This document shows, one piece after another, positions 1 to 10,151 of a stretch of DNA of 34,972 bases. The position numbers and the translations under genes were made by a program. The stretch is from contig MPUH01000785.1 in the NCBI GenBank assembly GCA_001970955.1, positions 1 to 34,972 on the forward strand, in the 5' to 3' direction. Position 1 is the first letter of the stretch. Each line of letters starts with the position of its first letter. Under the pieces are notes generated by a model that had not been told where the DNA came from, made no database searches, and saw only the letters and a list, made by a program, of their open reading frames with translations. Source of the DNA: Stentor coeruleus (lineage: Eukaryota; Ciliophora; Heterotrichea; Heterotrichida; Stentoridae).

Positions 1-645
1 ATAATAGGCTTACTCATATTCGCTATATTATAAAATACTAGTAACTTCATAGCAGTTTTTTTAAATTATGTGCCGTTTATCAAAAATTTTCATCTATAAG
101 TTTCAATCGAATTAGATAATAAGTTAAAAGATTCTTATAATATCACATCTCATATCATATAATTAGATACTCTTAAAATATTGTAAAACTCTTAATGCAT
201 TTTTAAAAACTAATAAAATATAATCATTATAAATCAGCAAAACATTCTATCTATACCAATTGTATATATTACCACTATTTGTATTCATTCAAAAGTTTTT
301 ATTCTCAAATATATTTTAATCCAATTATCTAACTACATTAAAAAAATCAAACATTTTAGCACCTTATTTCAAGCTCGCAATTTCGTAACATTTTTCACAT
401 TTTCATTACCCCATACAATACAACAATAACTATTCTTCTAAACATATTTTCGCATAATTTTAAAATCTTTTCAAAATTTTCATATACTAAAACCCCTAAA
501 TCATCCTTAAACTTTCTTTACAATTAAATTTTAGCCACTAACTTATTATCAACTGATAATAAAATGTTTTTCTATAGCAATTCCAACTAATATTAATACT
601 CAATCAGCAATCTTAGGAAAATTTTACTGAAAACGGATATAATAA
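1..645. other. non-coding 5' flank of the acidic repeat gene
   Basis: I see no gene in this stretch. The + strand is rich in A, T and C and poor in G from about 60 to 600, the composition seen upstream of other + genes in this window. No tRNA or structured RNA was recognised. Confidence 0.7.
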
Positions 646-3600
646 ATGGTAAGGAAATACTTACTCGTGCTTGCCCTCCTTATTAGTAGTTCATATGCAC
701 AAGATGACCTTTTAGATTCTGATTCTGTTGATGATGGTTCTGAAGAATTAACAGATTCCACAGTCAGCCTTGACTCATTAGTTGCCGAAGCAGAAGCAGA
801 GTTAGATGACGGAGAATTGGTATCTTCAACAGATATTTTAGAAGATGCAACCTCATTAGCTAATGTCCTTAACGAAATGCAAGAAACTAACACAGAAACT
901 GTTAACATTTTAGGCATTGAATATACCCAAGAATCTTTAGCTGATTATATTGAAGAACTTGAAATACAAGCTCAGGAACAAGAAGATATCGAAAATGCAG
1001 TTGCTGAAGCAGAAGATATTTTAGATGATGGGGATGAATTTGACCCTACATCATTACAGCTTTATGATTATGCTGATGCACTTCAGATTGTTCTTGATTT
1101 AATGGATGAAGATGATGTTGCTGTAATATTTGATGAAGAATATACTTATACTGAATTACAAGCACTTATTGATCAAACTTTGGAAGAGGCTGAAGAAATT
1201 GAAGCTGAAGAAGATGCTGAAGAGGAAGCTTTAGATGCACTTGCTGATGATTTAGTTGAAGAAATTATAGTTGCCTTAGAAAGTGATGATCTTACTGATG
1301 AAGAGACTGTTGAACTAGAAAGCGATATAGAAGAATTATTAACTGTTGCTGATGAAGATGTTGTTATTGAATTAGATAGTGATGAAGCTGAGGATGAGGA
1401 ATTGACTTTAGATGACTTAAGTGCGCTTGAAGAGGATTTAGAAGAAGAGTTAGATATTGATGAAGATGAAGCAGAAGTAAATCTTGATGAAGAACTTTCA
1501 GATAACGAAGAAAGTGAAAGTTCTGAGGAGTTAGAAGAAGATCTTGAAGCTGTCGAAGATGCAATTGAAGCCTTAGACGATGAATCAACTATTACTATAG
1601 ACGGTGAAGATTACGATGAAGAAGAACTTGAAAGTCTTGCTGATGATATTGAATTAGATCTTGAAAGCCAAATTGAACTTGAAGAATCTGTTGATGATGT
1701 CAATGAAATTCTTGAAGACGATGACCTTTCATCTGAAGAACTTGATGATCTAGCTGAAGCATTAAATGAAGTTGTTGATGAAATGGAAGAAGATGATACT
1801 GTAGTTATTAATGATGAAACTCTTACAATTGATGAAGTTGAAGAATTAGCTGATGAAGCCCTTGAAGATGCTGAAGAAGCTGAAGAACTTGAAGCTATAG
1901 CCGCTGAAGAAGAAGAAGCATTAGAAGAAGAACTTGCTATAGTCGTTTCAGAATCATTAGAATCTGAAGATTTAACTTTAGATGAAGAAGAAGACCTTTT
2001 AGATGACTTAGAAGAACTCATTGCATCTTTAGAAGAAGATGAAGAAATTATTATCGATGGAGACGAGTTAACAATCGAAGATCTTGAAGAAGAAGCTGAA
2101 GAACTTGAAGAAGATATTGCTGAAACTGAAGAAATCATTGAAGCTGAAAGTGTTATTGAAGATGGTGAAGATGCTACAGCTGAAGATTATGAGGATTTGA
2201 TTGATGAACTTGATGATTTAGATTTAGATGATGATGAGATTATAGTTATTGAAGGTGAAGAAATCGAAGGTGAGGATGAGCTTGAAGAATACATTGAAGA
2301 TTTAGAAGACCTTGTTGAAGATCTTGAAGATATTGAAGCTTTAGAAGAAGAAATTGCTGAAGCAGAAGCTTTAATGGTTGATTTAGAAACAGCAAACTCG
2401 GCTCAATTGTTTGAATTAGCTGAAGAACTTATGGATGTTCTTGACTTAATGGAAGAAGATGAAACTGTTCAAATTAATGACGTTGGTTATAGTTATGATG
2501 CTCTTGAAGATTATATTGAAGATTTATATGAAGAATCAGAAGTTCTTGAACATGAAGAAGAACTTGATGAAGCTGTAGAAGAAGCTGTTGCCGCATTAGG
2601 TGATGGGTCAACATCAGAACAACTTGCAGCTTATGTTATTGAATTAGAAGAAATACTTGATATAATGGAAGAAGATGATGTTGTTGTTATAAATGATGTT
2701 GAGTATAATCAAGAAGAAATTGAAGAAGAAATCGAATCTACTGTTGAAGAAGCTCAAGAACTTAAAGCTTTAGAAGATTTAGAAGCTGCTATTGAAGCTG
2801 TAGAAGAAGCTGAAGATATTGAAGAAGAGGAACTTGATACATCAGCTGAAGTACAAGATATAATTGATGATTATGAAAATTTGATTGATATTATGGAAGA
2901 TACTGATGAACTTGTTGTAGATATAAATGATGAAGAAACTACAGTTGATGATTTAGAAGAAGATGTTGAAGATTTTAATGTAGTATTAACTGATTTGGCT
3001 TCACAAGAAGAACTTGATGCTTTAGCTGCAGAAATCGAAACTTATGTTCTACAATATGTATCTGAAGATGGTACAGTTTATATAACCGCAGAACAATTAT
3101 CAGGAGAATTAGCTTTATGGAAAGAACTTCAGGCTGCATTAGATGAAGGTGAAGTAGTTTTTGTCAATGGCTTTGAATATACAATTGATAATATTGATGA
3201 TTTTATTGCAGTAGTCGAAGATACAGTCACTTATCTTGATGAAAATGATCTAGTCCAAGTTGTTGTTGATGGGGTTATTTCTTATATGCCTGAAGATGAA
3301 TATATTCACATGCTTTCTGTTGATTCAGTTGTTGATGATGCTAATGATATCCTAGCTTTAGATGAATTAACTTCTGATGACCTTTATGAATTATCTGATA
3401 TTTTAGAAACCCTTCTTGATTTGATTTATACTGATGAAATTGTTGTTTTAGATGGAGTTGAATATAATTATGAAGAACTCGAAATTTTTATAGATGAAAT
3501 CAAAGCTGAAGCTATGAATACTGATCATCAAGAAGAAATTGATGAAGCAGCTAATGAAGTTGAAGAACTTATTCAGAATAATGATGAATGGACTACTCAA

Positions 3601-5016
3601 GCTGAACTTACTGCACTTGTTGCTGCATGGGAAGATCTTTTAGATGTTATGGAAATTGGAGATATTGCTATTGTTGATTATAAAGAATATGATATTGAAG
3701 CTATTCAAGCTGAAATTTCTGAATTGACAACTTTAAATGAACAATTAGAAAGTGGTAAAGTCCTTTATACCGACCCAGAGACTGGAGAAGTTGAAGAAGC
3801 TACAGCAGAAGTTACAGAGTCAGCAACACTTACAAGTCAAGCTTATCATGATCTTATAACATCATCTATTGATTTTAATGAAGATATCCCAGTAGTATCA
3901 ACAGCTACATCATCTGAATTTATTGCTAATGAAAGTGGAGTACCATTAATAGAAATTATTATTATCCCTGAAAGTGATACAACTACTACAACTTTCTTAC
4001 AGACAACTCAAGATGTTGATGAAAGTTTAAATCGTGATGAAGATGAAGCACCTGAAGAAGATGCTGAACCAGAAGAAGAGTATCAAGAAGGACAGACAGT
4101 TTTTATATTAGCAACAACTTTTATTACTGGAGATTTAGGTACTGGGAAAGTATATATGATACCTAAAGATGATCCTGAAAATTATTCTGAAGTTGTTATT
4201 GGTTTAGATGAACCAGTAGGTGTATGTTTTGATGTTAATCACAATTTCTTATATGTTGCTGATCAGGGTAGTTTGACTGAAGGTGGGATATATCAATATC
4301 AAATCAATTGGAGCCCAGAAGATGAAACTTTTGCCCTTGATAATGAAGTTTATGTGAAAATCTATTCTGGCACACCAAGTGACTGTAAAGTTGATGCTTA
4401 TGGTAATTTATACTTCACTGATGCTATTAACAATTCTATTAACAAAGTAACATATTCTGATTTGTATAGTGGTTTTATAAATTCTTTTGTGGTTTTATAT
4501 GAACCTGATGATGAGACTACAGAAATCAATAGACCATTTGGAATTGAAGTATATGAGAGCGAAGATATTTATTTTGTCAATAATGCTGATGGAACTTTAT
4601 ATGGCACATTAAATAAAGCTGAAGCAGAAATTGAAGAAACTAATGAAGAAAATATTAATATTCTTACAGAAGAAAGCACTCCCGCTTGGGGTTTAGCTTT
4701 AGGAGAAGAATATGCTTATTATTCTTTAGATAATGGAGATATCAATGCTCATCATATTGATGATAAATCTACTAAAACTATGTCAAGTGGATTCTTTGTT
4801 GCCCCAAGAGGACTTTGTTATGGAGATGGGGATATTTATGTTACTGATAATGGATATGGAGCTATATACAAATTAGATGAAGGGGAAGATAATAATGAAC
4901 CTGAGCTTATGTTTTTCATTCAGGCAGTAACTTCATGCTTCTGTGTTAATGTTGAAGATACAGATGGAGCGTGGATCGTTTCTGTTGCTTTGTCAATGGT
5001 TTTTCTCTTTAATTAG
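646..5016 (+). CDS. giant acidic secreted repeat protein with C-terminal beta-propeller and probable GPI anchor
   Basis: The frame codes 1456 residues. Residues 1-18 form a signal peptide (MVRKYLLVLALLISSSYA). Residues ~80-1030 are extremely rich in Asp and Glu and contain about 13 diverged copies of a unit of ~77 residues. Each has a hydrophobic strand, a short turn and an aromatic residue leading into an acidic helix, as in VVINDVEYNQEEIEEEI; the strands begin near residues 83, 156, 236, 312, 383, 465, 529, 605, 676, 753, 835, 929 and 1004. A Ser/Thr-rich linker follows. Residues ~1140-1430 look like an NHL/SMP-30-type beta-propeller, with blade motifs such as EPVGVCFD, DCKVDAYGNLYFTD and APRGLCYGDGDIYVTD. 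The last ~15 residues are hydrophobic (AWIVSVALSMVFLFN) after a small/acidic stretch, as in GPI-attachment signals. I infer a surface or secretory-lumen protein, possibly binding Ca2+ by charge. I do not recognise the repeat family. The start is fixed by the signal peptide. Confidence 0.9.
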   Translation: MVRKYLLVLALLISSSYAQDDLLDSDSVDDGSEELTDSTVSLDSLVAEAEAELDDGELVSSTDILEDATSLANVLNEMQETNTETVNILGIEYTQESLADYIEELEIQAQEQEDIENAVAEAEDILDDGDEFDPTSLQLYDYADALQIVLDLMDEDDVAVIFDEEYTYTELQALIDQTLEEAEEIEAEEDAEEEALDALADDLVEEIIVALESDDLTDEETVELESDIEELLTVADEDVVIELDSDEAEDEELTLDDLSALEEDLEEELDIDEDEAEVNLDEELSDNEESESSEELEEDLEAVEDAIEALDDESTITIDGEDYDEEELESLADDIELDLESQIELEESVDDVNEILEDDDLSSEELDDLAEALNEVVDEMEEDDTVVINDETLTIDEVEELADEALEDAEEAEELEAIAAEEEEALEEELAIVVSESLESEDLTLDEEEDLLDDLEELIASLEEDEEIIIDGDELTIEDLEEEAEELEEDIAETEEIIEAESVIEDGEDATAEDYEDLIDELDDLDLDDDEIIVIEGEEIEGEDELEEYIEDLEDLVEDLEDIEALEEEIAEAEALMVDLETANSAQLFELAEELMDVLDLMEEDETVQINDVGYSYDALEDYIEDLYEESEVLEHEEELDEAVEEAVAALGDGSTSEQLAAYVIELEEILDIMEEDDVVVINDVEYNQEEIEEEIESTVEEAQELKALEDLEAAIEAVEEAEDIEEEELDTSAEVQDIIDDYENLIDIMEDTDELVVDINDEETTVDDLEEDVEDFNVVLTDLASQEELDALAAEIETYVLQYVSEDGTVYITAEQLSGELALWKELQAALDEGEVVFVNGFEYTIDNIDDFIAVVEDTVTYLDENDLVQVVVDGVISYMPEDEYIHMLSVDSVVDDANDILALDELTSDDLYELSDILETLLDLIYTDEIVVLDGVEYNYEELEIFIDEIKAEAMNTDHQEEIDEAANEVEELIQNNDEWTTQAELTALVAAWEDLLDVMEIGDIAIVDYKEYDIEAIQAEISELTTLNEQLESGKVLYTDPETGEVEEATAEVTESATLTSQAYHDLITSSIDFNEDIPVVSTATSSEFIANESGVPLIEIIIIPESDTTTTTFLQTTQDVDESLNRDEDEAPEEDAEPEEEYQEGQTVFILATTFITGDLGTGKVYMIPKDDPENYSEVVIGLDEPVGVCFDVNHNFLYVADQGSLTEGGIYQYQINWSPEDETFALDNEVYVKIYSGTPSDCKVDAYGNLYFTDAINNSINKVTYSDLYSGFINSFVVLYEPDDETTEINRPFGIEVYESEDIYFVNNADGTLYGTLNKAEAEIEETNEENINILTEESTPAWGLALGEEYAYYSLDNGDINAHHIDDKSTKTMSSGFFVAPRGLCYGDGDIYVTDNGYGAIYKLDEGEDNNEPELMFFIQAVTSCFCVNVEDTDGAWIVSVALSMVFLFN

Positions 5017-5688
5017 TTAATTTAGTGAATTGAGTTAGAAATTTATATGGGATTGTTAGGAATGAAAGATTTTGTAAGGATTTTTGGAGGGGTTTTTAAT
5101 TTTGATAAGAAAATCAAAGCGATTATAGTTTTAAAAAAAAATATTAGGAATTGCTAATTTATTGTTTTTATGGTACTTGAAAAGGAGTGATTGTGTTAAG
5201 ATATATAAAATAAGAGATGCTATAAAGAAATAATATTAATGATATATGAATTAATTATTGTTAGTTTTTTACCTTCAAATTATATTCTAATTATTTGCTA
5301 ATAGATTTCATTATTAAACTTATAAGGTCTTAAGATTTTTAAAAACATCTTCTGAGTATTCTAATATAATATCGAAATTAAGCTTAGATTTTTTATAAAA
5401 TCATCTTATACCAATCTAAGTTTAAATTTATAACAAAATTATTCTAACCTAAAATCATAAAAATAAATACTAGTTTATCTTCAACATTAAAAACTATCCT
5501 AAGCCACTTATCCGTATTTCATTAAAGAATTTCACTCGAATTCTTTATTAAAATAGTGATTTCCCAACAACAAAAAAATATTAAATTTCTTCCCAAACCT
5601 TATTTGCTATCTTCCAATTCCATTTTTAACTTATCTTTAAAGTTTAATTATGTTAAGTAAAACAATAGAATAAATCATAATAATAATT
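5017..5688. other. intergenic, no gene seen
   Basis: This is AT-rich DNA without a supportable gene. The first ~200 bases are G-rich and C-poor on the + strand (3' flank of the upstream gene). From about 5400 the strand becomes C-rich and G-poor (5' flank of the next + gene). Confidence 0.6.
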
Positions 5689-6044
5689 ATGAAACTATTC
5701 TTGATTTCGAATATCCTACTGTTAAGCTTTGCAAAAACTCTTGAAGAGGCTAATAGTAAAGATTATTTAGAGGCTTCCTACAGTTAGTTGATAATGGTAG
5801 TGGCGATAATAACGACGGCTTTGAAGATCATGACAAGATTATTCTTATATTTGGACTAAATATAATTGCTTTAATGCTCTTTTGTGGGGTAATTCAACTA
5901 ATACTATTTTCAAGCAAGAAAGCAAAAAATTATATGATAGAATTAGAGAAAAACTATGAAAAACAAGAGAACTTTAAAAACTTTGCCGAGTGTTATAAAT
6001 ATAATGATGACCAACATTCATCAGGGGAAGAAATCAATCTTTAG
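5689..6044 (+). CDS. small single-pass membrane protein with signal peptide (split by a frame break or mini-intron)
   Basis: The ATG at 5689 opens a frame with a clear signal peptide (MKLFLISNILLLSFA) that reaches a TAG at 5785. A second frame, open from about 5802 to the TAG at 6042, has an acidic stretch, one strong membrane segment (IILIFGLNIIALMLFCGVIQ) and a charged cytoplasmic-type tail (ELEKNYEKQENFKNF). Removing the 14 bases 5787-5800, which begin GT and end TAG, joins the two into a 113-residue type I membrane protein. I infer one gene, because each half is a typical part of such a protein. The family is unknown. A one-base sequencing error or a decayed gene would also explain the break. 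Confidence 0.6.
5787..5800 (+). other. putative 14-nt intron (uncertain)
   Basis: The stretch GTTGATAATGGTAG has GT...AG ends, includes part of the in-frame TAG, and its removal restores the frame of the small membrane protein. It is one base shorter than the 15-16 nt introns elsewhere in the window, so a sequence error is a real alternative. Confidence 0.35.
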
Positions 6045-6575
6045 TCAGTTAATTAAAAATTAGAATTTTTTTTCATAAAAACGGCTTGCAAAATTAAAGC
6101 TTAAACATAGAACATTGATTTTACGTTTGAATATTTCATTATAGATTTTTTGTATTTAATAAATATAGCCCTTTAGAAAATAATTTGAGATATTAGGTAT
6201 AGATATTCATTGATAATCAGAATATAAATAACACTAAACCTATATTTTTTTATATTTAAGATCGAAGTTTCAAAATACTATAAAACTATATCTAGATCCT
6301 AATATTCTTATTAATCTGAAGAAAAAAAGCTTGCAAATCTCCTAAGCTGCATAGAAAAATTTAAAAACACGAAAAGTTTAAAATTTATTTTATGTTCCTC
6401 TATTTATAAATACAAATTTCTAAACTAATACCATAAATTCTACCTCTAAAATCTTCCCAACACAAAGTCAATTTTATGACTTTATATCATAATCCACACA
6501 ATCCTAAAACTCTTATTCAAAAACCTGATTTACTTACACCCCAGTATTTACTATAAAAAAAATACGCATTTATAT
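6045..6575. other. intergenic, no gene seen
   Basis: I see no gene. The stretch before the leucine-rich-repeat gene (6390-6570) is C-rich and G-poor on the + strand, like other 5' flanks here. Confidence 0.6.
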
Positions 6576-8097
6576 ATGAAAACAGGAAGACAAAACACAA
6601 CACTTCAAGTCAGTTATATATAGAAACCCAGATCAGCATCAATAGCTCCAAAAACTTCCCGAGATATCTACAAAAGTATCTGTAAAAAGCTAAAAGCTCC
6701 AATGAACCCAGGAATCCTAAAAAGGTATAATCCACAAAGTTTAACAACAAACGAAATCGAAATTTGCTTTGATGACATAACCTCAGAACAACTACCAACT
6801 TTTCAATGTGTCTTAAAATCAGTAAGACTTAAATCAATAAAACTATGGAGTAGTTCATATGAAACAAATGAATTTACAAAACTATCTACCAGAAAAAACA
6901 ACACCTGTATAGAAAACAAACCAAATTNACTTAAATCAATAAAACTATGGAGTAGTTCATATGAAACAAATGAATTTACAAAACTATCTACCCGAAAAAA
7001 TAAAACCTGTATAGAAAACAAACCAAATANGGAGTAGTTCATATGAAACAAATGAATTTACAAAACTATCTACCAGAAAAAACAACACCTGTATAGAAAA
7101 CAAACCAAATTCAAAATCCTCAGCTATAATGAGTATACAATTCTCAAATATATCCGAAAGTATAGAAAACTCTAATTCATTAAAAGAATTAGGATTATAT
7201 GGTATAATCCTCACATTAAAAACCTGGGAAAGATTTTCTTTAGTTTTAGAATCAACTCATATCACAACTTTATCATTTCAAAAATGCGAAATATCAGAAA
7301 AAGAACTTGAAATTATATTCCAACCTATTGGGTCAATGATAAAATTAACATATCTAGATTTATCAAACAATAATCTTAAAGGGTCATCTTGTGGGTATTT
7401 ATTAGGGAGGATTATAAGTAAACAAGGGGAAAGAAGGGATACAAATAAATGGGAAAATGAACTTCGTGGTTCTGTTGCTGATATACCTACAGGGCTTAGT
7501 GAAATTTATATAAGCAATAATCATATTGGTGATTATGGATGGGAAAAAATAATATCAGTACTTAATAGTGATAATTGGCTTAAAGTTATTGAAGCTAAAA
7601 ATATCGACTTGACTATTGTTTCATATAAAAATACAAAGGATGCTATAGTTAATAACAATAGTATTTTAATATTGGATTTAAGGGAAAATGCGATTTTTGG
7701 CACAAAAATGTTTAGAAAAGTTGTTGATAAAGTCTGGAAAAATTTGGAAAGGGTTGATAAGAATGATCTGAATAATGAAAAGTATGTGAATTTGTATCAA
7801 AAGGTTTGTAGTGGAGAAAATTTACCAGGAGTTTGCAAGATTAAAAGTATGGGAAAGGGAAGAATGGAAACTCGTATTAGAGATGTGATTTGTAAATGTT
7901 GTAGTGTTAAAGATTTTGATATGAAAAATAGTTTGATGAAGTCTGTTATGGTAAGTCAGGAATATGATGTAATGGGAGGAGAGTGTGTGAAATCGAGGAA
8001 GAAGCTTGGGAAAGGGAGAAATAAAAAGAAAAATTTTGTGAGTACACAGAATATTTTAGAAGGATATTATAAAAGAAAAGAGCTGTTTATTAAATAA
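6576..8097 (+). CDS. leucine-rich-repeat protein, sequence interrupted by a triplicated segment with Ns
   Basis: The best start is the ATG at 6576: eleven codons, a 15-nt intron (6609-6623) that removes a TAG, then an open frame through 6624 onward. The frame crosses a 101-bp segment present three times (6827-7111) with single Ns at 6928 and 7030. With one copy kept it runs to the TAA at 8095-8097, giving about 440 residues. LRR-type strands are visible, for example KLTYLDLSNNNL, LSEIYISNNHIGDYGWE and ILILDLRENAIFG, of the ribonuclease-inhibitor-like kind common in ciliates. The C terminus (~90 residues) is basic with several cysteines (VICKCCSVKDF). It is probably a protein-interaction scaffold; the partner is unknown. 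A start at 6702 is the alternative if the first intron is not real. Confidence 0.75.
6609..6623 (+). other. 15-nt intron of the LRR gene
   Basis: GTCAGTTATATATAG has GT...AG ends and is 15 nt. It contains the only in-frame stop between the ATG at 6576 and the main frame. Its length is a multiple of three, so retention adds a stop rather than a frameshift. Confidence 0.6.
6827..7111 (+). repeat. triplicated ~101-bp exon segment separated by single Ns
   Basis: Copy 1 is 6827-6927, then N at 6928, copy 2 is 6929-7029, then N at 7030, and partial copy 3 is 7031-7111. Copy 2 differs from copies 1 and 3 by a few substitutions near its end. Only a model with one copy leaves the LRR gene in a single frame, so this is probably a scaffold-join artefact. 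Confidence 0.9.
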
Positions 8098-9153
8098 AAG
8101 GATGAATATGATTGATGTTTTGAAGTTTAAGAATTAAAAGAAAATTTTTGGGATGATATGTTTGGTTAGATTATATATAAAGTTATGAGTTTTCTAAAAT
8201 TAGGATTTGTTAAGACTATGAATTTATGAAGTGTACAATTATGTAAAAAAATATATCATTTTAATTTATTACCTATTTGATTGTAATGTAAAATATAATC
8301 TAAGAATTTTTATATATATTTTGTAGTGTGTATCATACAGAAATTTTGATGTAAAAAGTATTTATTCAATTAACTTTCTTAATTTTAGATAATATGAATT
8401 TTTTTCTGGATCTCTTGAGTCTTTAGCCGGATTACAATAAAAATTTTTGTCTAGCAAAAACTTTTAATTATCCTTTCGATAAAATACTTAAATTCCATAG
8501 GTTTGATTCAAGTATAAACCTTGATTTTCATAATATTTACTTTTCACTTGAACTTTTTCCAAATCATTTGATAAAAACACATACAGCTAAACAAATCATA
8601 GTTAAGCTTATATTTTATACAATAAATCCCTTTAAATATCTATAGCAGTTCATTATAAAGCTCTTAAGAAGAAATGATCTAAGCCTCATTCCTTTTAGAC
8701 GAGAATAATGATTATGCTTTCTTATAAATAAAGTAAAGAAGTTTTTTGCGATAAAGTGTTTAAAGAATGTCAGCTTTGCTTAGAGCAAGCAGTTGTTTTC
8801 GCCTCTTTGTCCCCCGAAGGCTTAAAAAAGAATCGGTCCTGAAGTTGCTGTTATGTGAATCCATTAAATAATTATAAGAAAATGGCTGCAACTCTAAATG
8901 CCTAAACTTATATCTGAGAAGTTAATTTTTTATTCAATCACCGCAGAATTTGGCATTAGTATTTATATTGTATTATCAATCCTATAATTTCATAAGAAAC
9001 TCAATTTTAGTTTTTATATAAAAATATTACTTTTATTTGTTTGCAGTGATGAAAAATACAGTTGATTATATATATCTCAAAACAACAAGTCCTCAAATTT
9101 ATAATCATAATAGAAGATATAAAGATTTTTTTTTATTTCCTTATAAAGATAAA
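8098..9153. other. long intergenic stretch with one GC-richer island
   Basis: Most of this is AT-rich without a supportable gene. The first ~200 bases are G-rich and C-poor on the + strand, matching the 3' flank of the LRR gene. The only distinctive part is the GC-richer segment near 8750-8880, listed separately. Confidence 0.6.
8750..8880. other. GC-richer island: possible structured RNA or very short gene
   Basis: About 130 bases are clearly richer in G and C than the flanks. On the + strand there is a 34-codon frame (8767-8871) that starts MSALLRASSCFRLF, and a hairpin GCTTTGCTTAGAGCAAGC near 8772. On the minus strand a 34-codon frame (MDSHNSNFRTDSF...) covers almost the same bases. Neither frame resembles a protein I know. 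I could not match it to tRNA, U-snRNA or SRP RNA features. It could be a non-coding RNA gene or a relic exon. Confidence 0.3.
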
Positions 9154-9744
9154 CTATTCTTTTTTCTCCTCTAACAAGTTTGGTTCTTCTTTGACTTCTT
9201 CTTTTTTCACATCACTTTGTTTAGCTTCTTCAGCCCTTGGTTGTGAGGGACTTCTTAATACAAAGTTCAATACTTGACTCCATACAAAAGATGTTAAGAA
9301 ATTGAAAGCAGTGCCAAGGTAATAAGTAATTTTTCCTTTTAAATAGTCAATCCATTCATCAATTTTTTGCTCGTTCTTTGTAAGAAACGGAAATAAGAAC
9401 TTATCATAAAGAAAACCAGCACAACCAAAACAGGCAAGACCCATATAGATGCATATTCGAACATATAGAATTCCTGGTATTTTCATCAAAGCTTCCCATA
9501 ATAGGTATTCTATCATAAGCAAAAAGCTCCTGATTATCCAGTATTTGTGCCAATATTCTACATCAGCTATTGAATTAGGCGACTTGTAGCCTTTTAGAGA
9601 GTAATAGCATGGGTAGAAATCTGAGATTAGAAATCTAAATATTCCTTACAAAAAAACTTTAAAAAGAGTCTCCCCAAACCCCATATTTATAAAAGCTACT
9701 TTTAGCTGAGCTGTGTTGATAACCCATATTAATTTTTTTTGCAT
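9154..9744 (-). CDS. REEP/Yop1 (TB2/DP1/HVA22) family ER membrane-shaping protein
   Basis: Two exons joined by a 15-nt intron (9635-9649) give 191 residues from the ATG at 9744. The family signature is clear at residues 39-51 (YPCYYSLKGYKSP), followed by DVEYWHKYWIIRSFLLMIEY, the usual acidic-Trp-Tyr-Trp stretch leading into the second hydrophobic hairpin. Then come further hydrophobic segments, FLYDKFLFPFL (the xEFLYDKFLRPFL-type element of the family) and a charged Lys/Glu-rich tail. Family members insert hairpins into the cytoplasmic leaflet and stabilise curved, tubular ER. The downstream exon alone (122 residues) lacks the signature, so the intron is needed for a full-length protein. I cannot tell the REEP1-4 from the REEP5/6 branch. 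Confidence 0.88.
9635..9649 (-). other. 15-nt intron of the REEP-family gene
   Basis: On the minus strand it reads GTAAGGAATATTTAG. It interrupts a codon after two bases. Removal joins KVFL to FLISDFYPCYYSLK, restoring the conserved family signature, which is strong evidence that it is real. Confidence 0.9.
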
Positions 9745-10151
9745 ATTTAAAGGTTTAGATAATTAGAAATTCAAATACTCAGAAAACTTAACTACCTTGT
9801 TTATATAATCTATAGAAAAATTACTAATAGAATACTCATTGTTTAGAATTTAGATAAGAACATATAAATTTAATGTAAAATCCATAAGAAATAATATATA
9901 ATCGATTCTATCTTAGCATATACAAAATTATTTTAAATATATATTTTTTCTATCTAATTAACTATTCTATCCCTACTTCAAATTACAAAATGTAATGCAA
10001 ACTACAAAATCTATCACAAAAACAATAAAAATTCAAAAATAAATTTCACCTTAAAAACCTACATAAAATCTCCTAATTTTCCATTACCAAAAACCTTTTA
10101 ATCCAAACACCCACCCAAAAAAATCCTAATAATATAACTAATCTTTAGTTA
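9745..10151. other. intergenic between two minus-strand genes
   Basis: I see no gene. The + strand is C-rich and G-poor from about 9950 to 10130, so it is G-rich on the coding strand, as for other 3' flanks in this window. Confidence 0.6.

Noticed and set aside
1364..2138. Open minus-strand frames inside the acidic repeat gene
   Set aside because: They are low-complexity Ser- or Leu-rich shadows of GAA/GAT-rich codons on the other strand.
6682..6696. Second 15-nt GT...AG stretch (GTAAAAAGCTAAAAG) in the LRR gene
   Set aside because: It contains no stop and keeps the frame; reading through gives a plausible helix (YKSICKKLKAP), so an intron is not required.
6827..7111. CRISPR-like array
   Set aside because: Copies are adjacent without unique spacers, lie in a eukaryotic exon and are joined by Ns.
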